Positions 1 to 10,200 of a stretch of DNA of 64,000 bases are shown here, in pieces. The position numbers were made by a program, and so were the translations under genes. The notes under the pieces were generated by a model that saw only the letters and a program-made list of their open reading frames with translations, had not been told where the DNA came from and searched no databases. How positions within the stretch are numbered: the first letter of the stretch is position 1; each line of letters begins with the position of its first letter. This DNA comes from a virus: IMG/VR virus record IMGVR_UViG_3300009085_000002, positions 24,966 through 88,965 of that record, one strand, 5' to 3'.

Positions 1-340
1 ATTAGCCACTCTAATAGAGTCTTTTAGAATATTTTATGAGAAAAATCCAAAGAAAATGATTGAAAATAGGGAGTACCAAAAAGTACTTCCTTATATGTTA
101 TTATTATTAGAACAAATTAAGCCTATCTTAGAAGCTATACAAACAATATTTAATACATTTTTATTTACAGCTTCTTTAGTTGTTGTAGATGGATATATTT
201 ATTTTTGTGTTGATTCTAGTTTAAACATTAATTTAGTAGGAACTATTAGAATGGGAGAATCTGATGATGGTTTCTTTGTAATTGATAGGTTAACAATTGC
301 TAGTGATCCTCCTGTATGGGATAATTTATTTAAAAGTTAA
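1..340 (+). CDS. Partial hypothetical protein, C-terminal part
   Basis: The reading frame is open from base 2 to the TAA at 338-340, so the gene begins left of the window and an internal Met at 56 need not be the start. The visible part is about 112 residues, rich in Leu and Ile with one hydrophobic stretch. I recognise no family. It lies 10 bases ahead of the fibre gene on the same strand and may be co-transcribed with it. Confidence 0.6.
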   Translation, partial: LATLIESFRIFYEKNPKKMIENREYQKVLPYMLLLLEQIKPILEAIQTIFNTFLFTASLVVVDGYIYFCVDSSLNINLVGTIRMGESDDGFFVIDRLTIASDPPVWDNLFKS

Positions 341-350
341 AAATATAAGT

Positions 351-3300
351 ATGAAAAAAAAGATATTATTATGTTTAATGCTATTAGGTTCTTTATTATG
401 TCATGGTCAATTTGATACTTCTTTTTTTTATAAGAATGTAAAAATACAAAATAAGGACTTAGTAGTTGATACAGTTAAACTTAGATATGGAATATTATTT
501 AGTAATGGAAGTTATCAGAGTATAGCTTTTGCTTCTAGTAATTATTATACAAAGTTACAAATAAATGATACTTTATTAGATTATTTAAGAAGTAATAATG
601 ATACAGCTACAAATTTAAGCATATCTGATTCACTTCTTAAATTCAATATGGGTAATAACTCTATATTATTTTTTGATGATACAGGAAATGTATATATAGG
701 TAATTATCCTACAGTTCCAACACCTTCAGGTACCAGGAATGTTTTTATTGGATATCGTACTGGTTGGAAAGTTACAACTGGTTATGGTAATATAGGTATT
801 GGATATCTATCATTAGATTCAGTAACTACTGGCAATAAAATTGTATCAATAGGTGACTACTCAGGAACTAGAATTAAAACAGGTAATTCAAGTTTATTTA
901 TTGGATCTTTTTCAGGTCAAAATACACAAACTACATCTGGACAGACTAATACGTTTGTAGGATATGGTTCTGGAACTCAAAATACAACAGGTTATGAAAA
1001 TGCTTATTATGGTTCATTCTCTGGTAATCAAAATATAACTGGAATAAGAAATACTGCTTTAGGTGAATATAATTATTATGGAGATTCAGCTAATGCAGGT
1101 AGTTATAATGTCTATGTGGGTTATGGGGTTGCAAGACAAAATAGAGGGAACTTAAATATAATGCTAGGTGCATATTCTGGTTATGCTAATGTGGCTAATC
1201 AATATACAGGAGATACAAATATTTATTTAGGACCATACTCAGGTTATGGATCTTATGGTGATAAAAATATTTATTTAGGCCCATATGCTGGTTATAATCA
1301 AACATCAGAAGATAATCTTCTCTTGATTGGCAATCAAAACTATGGATCTAAAGCCAACGAGTATACAAATTCTCTATTATACGGTAATTTTAGTACAAAA
1401 CGATTATATATAAACAATTGGGTAAGTACTGATACTATAGAAAACACAGACTCATTAACAATAAAGGCAAGTTCAAATGTTTTTAAATTTAAAAATGATG
1501 GGTTTCATGTTGGTACTAATGCAGATGGTTCTATATATACAGGTAGTTTAACTTTTGGAAATGGTGCAAATATAGCAGATTCTTATAATACAATACAATT
1601 AGAAGATGATACTTTATTAATACGAAATACTGCAAATGATAGCATTACATTAATACCAGGCGATACAGCTAAAATAGTATCAAATCATGATGATATATAT
1701 ATTAAAGAATTAACAACAGATTCAATTCATAATTTTAAAACTGATAGAATAGTTATTCCAGATCAGACATTATATAAAGGAACTCAATATTGGGGTAATA
1801 ACTTAGGAGGTCGTTATTTAACTACTATAGGTGGTAATAATGTACCAGGGTGGGGAAACATAAGTGTAGGTGATAGTGCTGGAATGAATATTACTAACGG
1901 ACACTATAATACATTTTTAGGCTTTAAGGCAGGATATGCAGCAACGCAGGCAATGGCAAATACTTGTATAGGTTATAGATCAGGGGAAAAAATAATTGGG
2001 AACGATACTATTTTTTATAACAGTGGAGTTGGATATGCCAATACTTTCGTAGGCAGTCAGGCAGGACGTGACTGTGATACAGGAGGTTATAATACAGGTG
2101 TTGGTGTTGATGTACTACATAATTTAACCGGAGGCAAAAATAATTGTGCATTTGGGGTGCATGCTGGAAACAATACTACAGTAGGCATGTACAATTGTTA
2201 TTTTGGATTTAGTTCTGGTTATAATAATACGACAGGGAGTTACAACGTAGCAATAGGATTAAATGCATTAACAGGAGGTGTTACTGTTAGTAATGCCGTA
2301 GGTATAGGACTGAATGCAGGAGCAGCTAACTTGGTAGATGGCAATATATTTATTGGTGGGCAGTCAGGTATAGCTAACACAACAGGTGCTGCTAACCAAT
2401 ATTTAGGATATTATGCAGGACGTTATAATCAATCAGGTGAAAATAACACTTTCTTTGGTAATTACGCAGGATATAATATGAATGGTGGTGGATACAATGT
2501 ATTCATTGGCCACCAAGCCGGATATGGATCAACAGGTATTACTACACGTTATTACAACACAATGATAGGTTGTCAGGTAGCTACTGCCAACCAGGGGAAC
2601 GCCAATACAATTATAGGATATCAGGCGCAGAAAACAGCCACAAATGCAGGATCATGCACGATGATAGGGTATAAAGCCGGATATTATGAAACTGGTAATT
2701 ATAAACTATATATAGCTAATTCAGACGATAGAACCCCTTTGATATATGGTGAGTTTGACAATAATAAAATAAATGTTAATGGTTCATTCGCTATCACAAC
2801 TGAAAGCAATATGGGTTTAACTGATTCATGTGAAAAAACAACATTCAGTTCAGGAAATCCAGTACATACAATGATGGCTACAGACGGAGATGATTGGAGT
2901 TATACTATTAATACATCCGATCAGGCATTATTTCAAAATGCTGGTGGAGGGTATGTGTTTGATAATGATTTAAGTTATGAATTGAGACATGCATATATGG
3001 ATTTTCAAGATAGCTCAGAAGTTGTTAATGTATCTCAAAACGTATATAGTTACATTACAAATGATAATAAAACATTGTTTACAACAATAGAGGCTTCAAA
3101 TATTACAGAATCTGGTGATACATTGACAATAATAACACCTGGTGATTATATTATAATGTTTTCATTTGAAGTTGAAAACTCATCGGTGGGTGATAGATAT
3201 AGAATTGGTATTTTTAAAAACAACATAAAAGTTTTTTCTATAGGACAAAAATTCCCATCTGCCTCAGATACTAAAATAATATCAGGGTTTTATTATTTTG

Positions 3301-3410
3301 AGAATTTAGTAGCTGGGGATGATATTAGTTTTAGAGTTACAAATACAGTAGATAATGATGATCCTACATTTGTTACAGGTACTGTTTATTTTAGAAAAGA
3401 ACATAATTAA
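351..3410 (+). CDS. Exported adhesin-like or tail-fibre protein with beta-roll head repeats
   Basis: The protein is 1019 residues from the ATG at 351; the frame is open upstream, but this Met begins a good signal peptide (MKKKILLCLMLLGSLLCHGQ). Residues 100-330 and 500-850 hold many degenerate repeats of the form N-x-F/I-G-Y-x-A/S-G, as in left-handed beta-roll heads of YadA-type adhesins and phage fibres. The last 130 or so residues resemble a jelly-roll (C1q/TNF-like) tip. The likely role is binding the host surface. A signal peptide is odd for a phage fibre and suggests export by the host or a gene taken from the host. Codons between about 1800 and 2750 are richer in G and C than in the flanks, which hints at recombination in the repeat region. 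Whether it is in the virion cannot be told from sequence. Confidence 0.65.
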   Translation: MKKKILLCLMLLGSLLCHGQFDTSFFYKNVKIQNKDLVVDTVKLRYGILFSNGSYQSIAFASSNYYTKLQINDTLLDYLRSNNDTATNLSISDSLLKFNMGNNSILFFDDTGNVYIGNYPTVPTPSGTRNVFIGYRTGWKVTTGYGNIGIGYLSLDSVTTGNKIVSIGDYSGTRIKTGNSSLFIGSFSGQNTQTTSGQTNTFVGYGSGTQNTTGYENAYYGSFSGNQNITGIRNTALGEYNYYGDSANAGSYNVYVGYGVARQNRGNLNIMLGAYSGYANVANQYTGDTNIYLGPYSGYGSYGDKNIYLGPYAGYNQTSEDNLLLIGNQNYGSKANEYTNSLLYGNFSTKRLYINNWVSTDTIENTDSLTIKASSNVFKFKNDGFHVGTNADGSIYTGSLTFGNGANIADSYNTIQLEDDTLLIRNTANDSITLIPGDTAKIVSNHDDIYIKELTTDSIHNFKTDRIVIPDQTLYKGTQYWGNNLGGRYLTTIGGNNVPGWGNISVGDSAGMNITNGHYNTFLGFKAGYAATQAMANTCIGYRSGEKIIGNDTIFYNSGVGYANTFVGSQAGRDCDTGGYNTGVGVDVLHNLTGGKNNCAFGVHAGNNTTVGMYNCYFGFSSGYNNTTGSYNVAIGLNALTGGVTVSNAVGIGLNAGAANLVDGNIFIGGQSGIANTTGAANQYLGYYAGRYNQSGENNTFFGNYAGYNMNGGGYNVFIGHQAGYGSTGITTRYYNTMIGCQVATANQGNANTIIGYQAQKTATNAGSCTMIGYKAGYYETGNYKLYIANSDDRTPLIYGEFDNNKINVNGSFAITTESNMGLTDSCEKTTFSSGNPVHTMMATDGDDWSYTINTSDQALFQNAGGGYVFDNDLSYELRHAYMDFQDSSEVVNVSQNVYSYITNDNKTLFTTIEASNITESGDTLTIITPGDYIIMFSFEVENSSVGDRYRIGIFKNNIKVFSIGQKFPSASDTKIISGFYYFENLVAGDDISFRVTNTVDNDDPTFVTGTVYFRKEHN

Positions 3411-3431
3411 TACTCACTAAAAATAAATTAT

Positions 3432-3677
3432 ATGGCAAAAATAGGATTTTTTCAAGAAGATGTAGGAATAAATTCTTCAACAAGATTAATTTTTATAATA
3501 GGCTCTATTATTAACTTATCTGTTTTAGTAGGAATGGTTTTTAAATTAAAAGTAGATCCCATAGTAGCTGCAACTTTCTTTGGAATGGTTGAAAGTGTAT
3601 TATGTGGTTTAAAATTAATACAAAATCATCAAGAATTAAAATCAACTAATAAACCTAATAAAGAGGAGGAGGATTAA
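3432..3677 (+). CDS. Holin-like small membrane protein
   Basis: The protein has 81 residues with two predicted membrane helices (about 19-40 and 45-62) and a short charged C-terminal tail ending EEED. Its size, two-helix topology and place at the head of a membrane-protein cassette fit a phage holin, but no holin family motif is visible. The stop overlaps the next start by one base (TAATG). Confidence 0.5.
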   Translation: MAKIGFFQEDVGINSSTRLIFIIGSIINLSVLVGMVFKLKVDPIVAATFFGMVESVLCGLKLIQNHQELKSTNKPNKEEED

Positions 3678-3817
3678 TGTATACTTTTATGTTTATAAGT
3701 GGAGGAGATATGTGTACTGAAAATATATTTGCATCTTCAGCTACTGAAGCATGGAAAATATTTGAAGCATCACATCCTGGAATTCATCCTATTAGTGGTC
3801 CTAAAAAGGAAACCTAA
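3677..3817 (+). CDS. Small hypothetical protein, 46 residues
   Basis: This short gene starts at the ATG overlapping the holin-like gene's TAA and ends at a TAA at 3815-3817, one base before the next ATG. The product begins MYTFMFISGGDMC and contains EAWKIFEASHPGI, which looks like a small folded domain and not random sequence. Tight coupling on both sides supports it as a real gene. Function unknown. Confidence 0.6.
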   Translation: MYTFMFISGGDMCTENIFASSATEAWKIFEASHPGIHPISGPKKET

Positions 3818-3818
3818 T

Positions 3819-4253
3819 ATGAGAAAATTAATAGATATATCAGTAATAATAAGTATATTTATTTCTATAATTTGGTTATTTTATTTTGAAGATCTTGTTT
3901 ATCCTAGTAATAGTAAATTTTTATTTATTCAAGATAAAATAAATTTAAACAATAATATAGAAATTGAGTGTAATAATAATATAAGAGTGGTTATGCTATT
4001 TTTATATTATTCTAAAGAATACTTACCTTACATATTATTACTGATATTCTATTACAAGTTTACAGAATTTAAATCTTTTTATTTTGGATCTATTATATTT
4101 TTTATTTCAATGTTTTTAATTTCTACATTATTGTTAATATTTGAAACTACCAACTATAAAGAATTAATAGGAGATCCTATAATAGGATATGGTTTAATTT
4201 TAATATTTATAGTTGCCTTATTTACTAGAAAACATATTATAAAAAATTTATGA
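3819..4253 (+). CDS. Multi-pass membrane protein, unknown
   Basis: The protein has 144 residues from the ATG at 3819, chosen because the longer open frame overlaps the small gene before it. About four hydrophobic segments separated by short polar loops suggest an integral membrane protein. It sits between holin-like and spanin-like genes, so a part in lysis or envelope modification is possible. No family recognised. Confidence 0.55.
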   Translation: MRKLIDISVIISIFISIIWLFYFEDLVYPSNSKFLFIQDKINLNNNIEIECNNNIRVVMLFLYYSKEYLPYILLLIFYYKFTEFKSFYFGSIIFFISMFLISTLLLIFETTNYKELIGDPIIGYGLILIFIVALFTRKHIIKNL

Positions 4254-4717
4254 AAGAAAAAATTGTAACACCTAATCTATTTTTTAAATGGTTTAAAAAT
4301 AACTGGAGTACAACAATAATAATAGTAACACTAATAGTAACTGTATATGGATATATTACAAGTACTCAAGTTACTGCATATAATGTAAAAAAGTTACAAG
4401 ATAAAGAGCTTATAAAGGAAAATATAGAAGATTTAAATGATCTTATTAATGAAAAAAATTCTAGAATAAATAAGTTACAATATAGAAATATATGTAGAGA
4501 TATAAGTATTTCAAGAAAAAAGAGTAAAGAAACTATTGAAACTTTATTAGAAGAAATACGAAAAGATAGTGAGGAAATTCTTAAACTAGAACAAGAAGTA
4601 GAAAGATTGATAGAAGATAAAAAAGAAGAAAAGGACAAATTAAAGGGTATTTATTATAGAACTCTTCCTCTTAATTCTGATGAGGTGTTAGTTAATTTAA
4701 ATGAATTACAAGAATGA
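4250..4717 (+). CDS. Spanin-like protein: membrane anchor plus coiled coil
   Basis: The 155 residues have one N-terminal membrane helix (about 20-38) followed by a long charged coiled coil rich in Glu, Lys and Leu to about residue 130. This is the topology of an inner-membrane spanin (Rz-like). It overlaps the preceding gene by four bases (ATGA) and the following gene likewise, which supports a translationally coupled lysis or envelope cassette. The function rests on topology only. Confidence 0.5.
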   Translation: MKEKIVTPNLFFKWFKNNWSTTIIIVTLIVTVYGYITSTQVTAYNVKKLQDKELIKENIEDLNDLINEKNSRINKLQYRNICRDISISRKKSKETIETLLEEIRKDSEEILKLEQEVERLIEDKKEEKDKLKGIYYRTLPLNSDEVLVNLNELQE

Positions 4718-5289
4718 AAAGATACAATTTTGGACTAACTTTATTATTAATAATAATAAGTTTTATATTAGGTTTATATACTAGACCATATATTTTTAAA
4801 GAAAAAGTAGTTACTTTAATAGATACTATATTTATTGATACTAGTACTATAATAATTGATACAGTTCCTACATTAATTACTCAAACAGTTATAATACCAC
4901 AATATGATACTATAATAAAGATAGTTGAAGGAAAGATTAGAATTGATACTTTGGAAGTAGTTCAAGACTATATATTGGCTAGAGAATATGAAACTAAATT
5001 AGATACAAATGAAGTATCTTTAGATATAATAAGTATAGTACATTTAAATAAACTAAAAGAACAAAGATTAGCTATAAAAAATAATAGAATTACTTCTATA
5101 ATCAATAAAACAGAAATTATAGATAATAGTAAAGGTTGGTATATTGGAGGTAATATAACACAATCTATTAAAACTGAGTTTGGTATATCTTCTTTATATA
5201 AGACTAAAAAGAATGATATATTTGAGATAGGTGCGCAATTTACTAACCCTAACATAGGATTAAAATTAGGTTATTATAGAAAATTTTAA
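4714..5289 (+). CDS. Membrane-anchored periplasmic protein, possible lysis partner
   Basis: The 191 residues have an N-terminal membrane anchor (about 6-26), a Thr/Ile/Asp-rich beta segment with repeats of the type DTIxIDTxxI, and a C-terminal part with alternating hydrophobic residues ending in an aromatic residue (GLKLGYYRKF), which recalls an outer-membrane strand. It could span the periplasm together with the previous spanin-like protein. Overlap with its neighbour is ATGA. Confidence 0.45.
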   Translation: MKRYNFGLTLLLIIISFILGLYTRPYIFKEKVVTLIDTIFIDTSTIIIDTVPTLITQTVIIPQYDTIIKIVEGKIRIDTLEVVQDYILAREYETKLDTNEVSLDIISIVHLNKLKEQRLAIKNNRITSIINKTEIIDNSKGWYIGGNITQSIKTEFGISSLYKTKKNDIFEIGAQFTNPNIGLKLGYYRKF

Positions 5290-5291
5290 AT

Positions 5292-6023
5292 ATGGAAAAT
5301 TTTGTAACTTTAAATAAAATTATATATAGAATATGGGAATCCTTAAGAGCTGGTATATATAATGATGATTCTTTAAATGATAGAATCATAGAGAATGATA
5401 TTGTAAATGCTAGAGGATTATTACTTAGAAATGAATTAAGTAAAAATAGAACTATTGATGTGTCTATAAGACAAAGAATATCTAATATAAAAGTAGAAGA
5501 AACATCAAATCCTAATTTATATGGGTATAATAAAATGTATCTTAAAACAAAAACAACTATTCCTAGGACTATAGAAAGATATCATAAACCTACTATAACT
5601 AGTATAACTATAGCAAATGATAGTTATAATAATATCCCTTTATTAGATTTTAATATAGTAGATTTAGTAGGAAATGGTAGATTTAATACTAATAAGGAAT
5701 TTTCATTTTTACATGATGAGTATTTGTTTATACATAATCCAACAAGAAGTACTGCATCTAGTTATATAACATATTATAAAACTACTTATACTTCTCTATC
5801 TGCATTGACTGCTGATGAAATTAATTTAGATATAGAGGGAGTATTTCAGAATCCTAAGGATGCAAATGTATTATTAACTAATGATGATGAGTATCCATTA
5901 TCTACTTGGATGGTAGATGTTATTATTGGAATGATTTTAGATAAATATTTAAAAGTAGATGTGCGTGCTCTCAAAGATACTACTAATGATAATAATCTTA
6001 AGTTAGAAGCAACAAATGGATAG
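5292..6023 (+). CDS. crAss-like structural protein, tail or connector region
   Basis: The protein has 243 residues, with a helical N-terminal half containing IYRIWESLRAG and a mixed alpha/beta remainder. It overlaps the IHF-like gene by eight bases. Its position just before the IHF-like and gp4-like genes matches the connector block of crAss-like phages, so a ring or connector protein is likely. I see no diagnostic motif. The stop codon is TAG, evidence that TAG is not reassigned. Confidence 0.45.
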   Translation: MENFVTLNKIIYRIWESLRAGIYNDDSLNDRIIENDIVNARGLLLRNELSKNRTIDVSIRQRISNIKVEETSNPNLYGYNKMYLKTKTTIPRTIERYHKPTITSITIANDSYNNIPLLDFNIVDLVGNGRFNTNKEFSFLHDEYLFIHNPTRSTASSYITYYKTTYTSLSALTADEINLDIEGVFQNPKDANVLLTNDDEYPLSTWMVDVIIGMILDKYLKVDVRALKDTTNDNNLKLEATNG

Positions 6024-6534
6024 TGGATATAAGTACAGAACTCATGTAGGAGCAAAGGATATATATAAATATTATTGTAAGAAGACTGGTAATCCAATGA
6101 AACTTACAAGAGGTCAATTCACTAACCTTTTTAAGGAAATAATCAATCATTTTATGGATCTTATGATTCATAAAAATTTCCATTTAAAATTACCTAGAAG
6201 ACTAGGAACAGTTTGTATTATTGAATATACTATACAACTTAAAGAATATGATGGTAAATTAGTTAAAAGAGGATTAGCTCCAGATTGGTCAAAATGTCAT
6301 ATATTATGGGAAAAACTATATGGAAAAATGTCTTTAAAGGAGTGGGGTAAGATAAATAATAAACCTATAGTTTATTTTAAAACTAAAAGAAGATGTAAAT
6401 TTCTATGGGATAAAAGAATATGTAATATTTCAAATACTAGAAGATATAGTATACATCATTTAAAACACCATAAACAAGAATTAGTACATAGTATAATTGA
6501 AGATGATAATTTAAAATTTAACAATAATAATTAA
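6016..6534 (+). CDS. IHF/HU-like protein of the crAss structural block
   Basis: The protein has 172 residues. Residues about 25-70 follow the HU/IHF pattern of a helical dimerisation part with LTRGQFTNLFKEI and then LPRRLGTV, comparable with the conserved LPGFGTF strand of HU proteins. Crassvirales carry IHF-like genes beside their connector genes, and the context here agrees. The rest is strongly basic, which suits nucleic-acid binding. It may shape packaged DNA or act in the virion; which of these is inference. Confidence 0.55.
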   Translation: MDSGYKYRTHVGAKDIYKYYCKKTGNPMKLTRGQFTNLFKEIINHFMDLMIHKNFHLKLPRRLGTVCIIEYTIQLKEYDGKLVKRGLAPDWSKCHILWEKLYGKMSLKEWGKINNKPIVYFKTKRRCKFLWDKRICNISNTRRYSIHHLKHHKQELVHSIIEDDNLKFNNNN

Positions 6535-6536
6535 TT

Positions 6537-7244
6537 ATGTTATCAGGAAAATTTGTATCATTAAAAACAATACTTGAAAAAGTATTTAGAGATTATCAGG
6601 GTACTATTAATCCTGATGATTTATATGTAGAAGAAGCTTTAGAATGGACAGGAGAAGCTTTAGGGTTATTAGGAATAAATGCAGTTTATGAGGATGTAAT
6701 AGAAGAAATAGAAGTAGAAGATTATTCTTGTGATATACCTACAGGATTAGTACAAATTAATTTTATTAGATCCGTAGATAGTTATGTTCCTATTTATAAG
6801 AGTACAGACTTAATGTATAATTCTGAGAATTCTAAGTTTTTTGGAGATAGTTATACTTATAAAGAAAATAATGGGCACTACTTGTTTAATTTTGAAGAAG
6901 ACACAGTAGAAATATCTTATAAGAAATATATAACAGACACTTATGGTCCAATGATTCCTGATGATGATACATTTAGATGTTATGTAGCTGAATTTATAGC
7001 TTGTAAAGTTGTAAAAAGATTATGGAGAATAGGAAAAATACCTGATAAGATTAGAATAGATTGTGAACAAGAATTATCTTTTTATGCAAAAAGAGCTCAT
7101 ATGAGAGGTATAACACCAGATTTAGCAAGTATGCAAAATTTTGTGAATATGTCTTTAAGACTATTACCAAATATTAATTGTTTTGATACAGCTTTTGGTA
7201 GTTTAAGAATGCAAGGACAGAGGCCAACCCCTAATGTAAGATAA
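6537..7244 (+). CDS. Head-tail ring protein, P22 gp4-like
   Basis: The protein has 235 residues. The pattern is an N-terminal helix (KFVSLKTILEKVFRDY), an acidic helical pair with EEALEWTGEALGLLG, a beta sandwich, and a C-terminal helix set with an Arg-rich segment. This fits the gp4-like tail accessory or ring proteins that close the portal in podoviruses and crAss-like phages. It lies directly upstream of the muzzle-type tail gene, as expected. The assignment comes from pattern and synteny, without a structural search. Confidence 0.55.
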   Translation: MLSGKFVSLKTILEKVFRDYQGTINPDDLYVEEALEWTGEALGLLGINAVYEDVIEEIEVEDYSCDIPTGLVQINFIRSVDSYVPIYKSTDLMYNSENSKFFGDSYTYKENNGHYLFNFEEDTVEISYKKYITDTYGPMIPDDDTFRCYVAEFIACKVVKRLWRIGKIPDKIRIDCEQELSFYAKRAHMRGITPDLASMQNFVNMSLRLLPNINCFDTAFGSLRMQGQRPTPNVR

Positions 7245-7245
7245 T

Positions 7246-10200
7246 ATGAAACATAAAATAGGATTTTCCAAAGGATTAAATAAAGATATTTCTCCAGATA
7301 AATATGATAGTGAAAATTATTGGGATGCTATGAATATTCAGATTATGTCTGATACAGAGCATGGTGGGTATGCAGTTTCTCAAGAATTAGGTTTAGGAAC
7401 TTTATTTTTATTTCCTACAGGCCATGAATTGCTAGGATGGACTACAATGAGAAATTATTTAATTTGTTTTACTGGAAAGAAATCTACAGCAGACTATTTA
7501 TATATATGGCTGCTTGAATTTGAAGGTTCAATAGATAAGATAAAAAAATCTTCTACTCCTGGAGATTACATAACTTATATGGATACTTTAAGTACTTCTT
7601 ACCATTTAAAGTACTCTGCTGATCTAAATATAAACTTTAGTGATTCTAATGAATTAAAAATAGATTGTCTTGCAAAGTATATAAATTCTACTTACGGTAA
7701 AGTATATTGGACAGATTTTAATAACCCCCTAAGATCTATTAATATATTAGATCCATTAGTAGCCTCTACAGATTCAGGATTACTAGATGTTATTCCTGAT
7801 ATAGAATTAACTAATCCTAAGTATAATGTAACTTCTACAACATCTACAGAAGTACTACCTGGAGGTATTATTCCTTCTGGTATGGTTCAATATTGTTATC
7901 AACTCTTTAATAGAACTGGTGTTTATTCTGCTATATCTTCAATGACAGCACTGTTACAATTAACTTCTGTAAGTCATGCTGTTGCAGATCCTCATGATTA
8001 TATAGGAGATAGTTTAAGCACAAGTTCAAATAAAAAAATATCTATAAATATTACTAATACAGATAGTAATTATGAATATATAAGAATAATAGGTATATAT
8101 TATACAGATAGCACGAATATTCCTTCAGTAAAAGTAGTTAAAGAGGCTATAAATCCAAAGACAGGAACTTTAATTGTAGTAGATAATGGTAGTAATTATT
8201 TAGAAACACTTACTATAGAGTCCTTAATAGGATCTAGTAATTTATTTACATGTAAAACTTTAGCAGTTAAAGATAAAAGACTTTGTGCTGGTAATATAGA
8301 AGAAACTTTCTTTGAAGTAGATTATGATACTAGAACTTATAGATTTGAATATATAACTCCTTCTCCAAGATTATATGCAAGAATACAAAATGTTGATGGT
8401 ACGGAAGCAATAACAAGTGATCCTATATTATATTTGGGAGGAGCTTGGAACTATGATAGAGCTTGGTTTGATACTATAATGAACGGAGGAGAATCCATTC
8501 CAGAGGAACATGACTGTTTTATTGGTTATAATAGTTTATATGATGCTACAGCAAATAATACTAATAATCCCTTATATTTCTATAAGTGGATGTTATATGA
8601 TAATGGAGATGGTACTTGGACTAGAAGATTAGGAGGTATGGGAAAAAATATAGACTATTGGTTTACAATAGATCCTATAATAATGTTAGATAATGATGTT
8701 AATTCTGAGGAATATTTATCATCAAAAGGAAATTATAACTATGATTCTTGGTATCCTAATGCAAGTAGAGTATCAGATGCTTATGATGATTGGATTAACT
8801 ATAAATGTTATACTAATTCAGGTTGCTTTAGGGGATATCAAAGAGATGAAATATATAGATTTGGAATAGTTTTTATTAATGGAAAGGGCCAGAGATCCTA
8901 TGTATCTTGGATTGGAGATATTAAAATGCCCGCTATATGGGAAGAAGATGCAATTGAAACTATTACTGGAATATATACATTTCCTACAGCTATATGGGAT
9001 AATACTTATTCAGAATTAAAAGGATGTACACTATCAATAAATTTTAAATTATATAATATACCTATAGATCCTATTACTGGTGTAGAATATAGATATCAAA
9101 TAGTTAGAGTAATTAGAAATCAATCAGATCAATCTATACATTCTCAAGGTGTATGTAGAACTTTACAAGATGTTGGAACTGCAATGACTGAGTGGTATAT
9201 GGACTTTCCAATAAATGCTACTCCGGCAGGACAAACTTATGCTAAATATTTTACTTCTCCTGAAATATGTTTTTTAGGTAGTAATTTAAATGATCTTACA
9301 TCTTATTATTTAGATAATCAATACACCTTTTATGAAACTGGAGATACTGTCTATGGAGTAAATAATTTACAAAAAATGGGAGAAGAGACAAGTATATCTT
9401 CTCCTATTGAAGCTTATGTATATAAGGGAAGGACTTGGGATAGAATGTATAATACAGTTACTCCTGGATTTGAAAAGCCTTTGACTGAAGCTACTCATAA
9501 AGTAGAAACTATATTAGATAGTTTTATAGCAGATCAAGAAGTTGATACTTTAACTGAATCTTTATCAGGACCATCTGGAGGCTATACAATTCTTATGAAT
9601 ATTAATGAGTTTGATCCAACTAATATGTATGGAAAAGTAGCTTTTATAACAACAAATATGTTACAAAGGCATGATGATTCAATTAGTTGTGTATCTAATT
9701 TAAAAACTATTAATATAAATCAATATGGTGGGTCTACTTATATAGCAAGACAGAATAATGAATATATAATTTGTACAGGAATACTTAATGGAGAAAACTC
9801 CAGAAAACAAGTATTTGGAGGAGATATTTATATATGTTATTTCTCTTGGTTAATGGCTGTAAATAGAGGACTTTTAGGAGCTACTTATGCAAGCAATGTA
9901 CAAATTGTAGGGTTATATCCTATAGAAACTAGGTATAATTTAGATATGCAGCATGGTGATTTTTGGCCTTATTTAAAAGAAGTATATTTAAGTGGTTATG
10001 CTGGTAGTTCTTATGCTCCTACAACTCAAACCAAAGACTATTATTTATATAATTCTGTGTATTCTAGAGAAGAAGATGTTATTAAATATTATGCTAAACC
10101 TGTATTATTTGAAGAACAACAACATATAGATACTCAAATTAAAATATCAGATCAAGCAATAGGTTCTGAACTTATAGATAGTTGGTTATCTTTTCAAACA

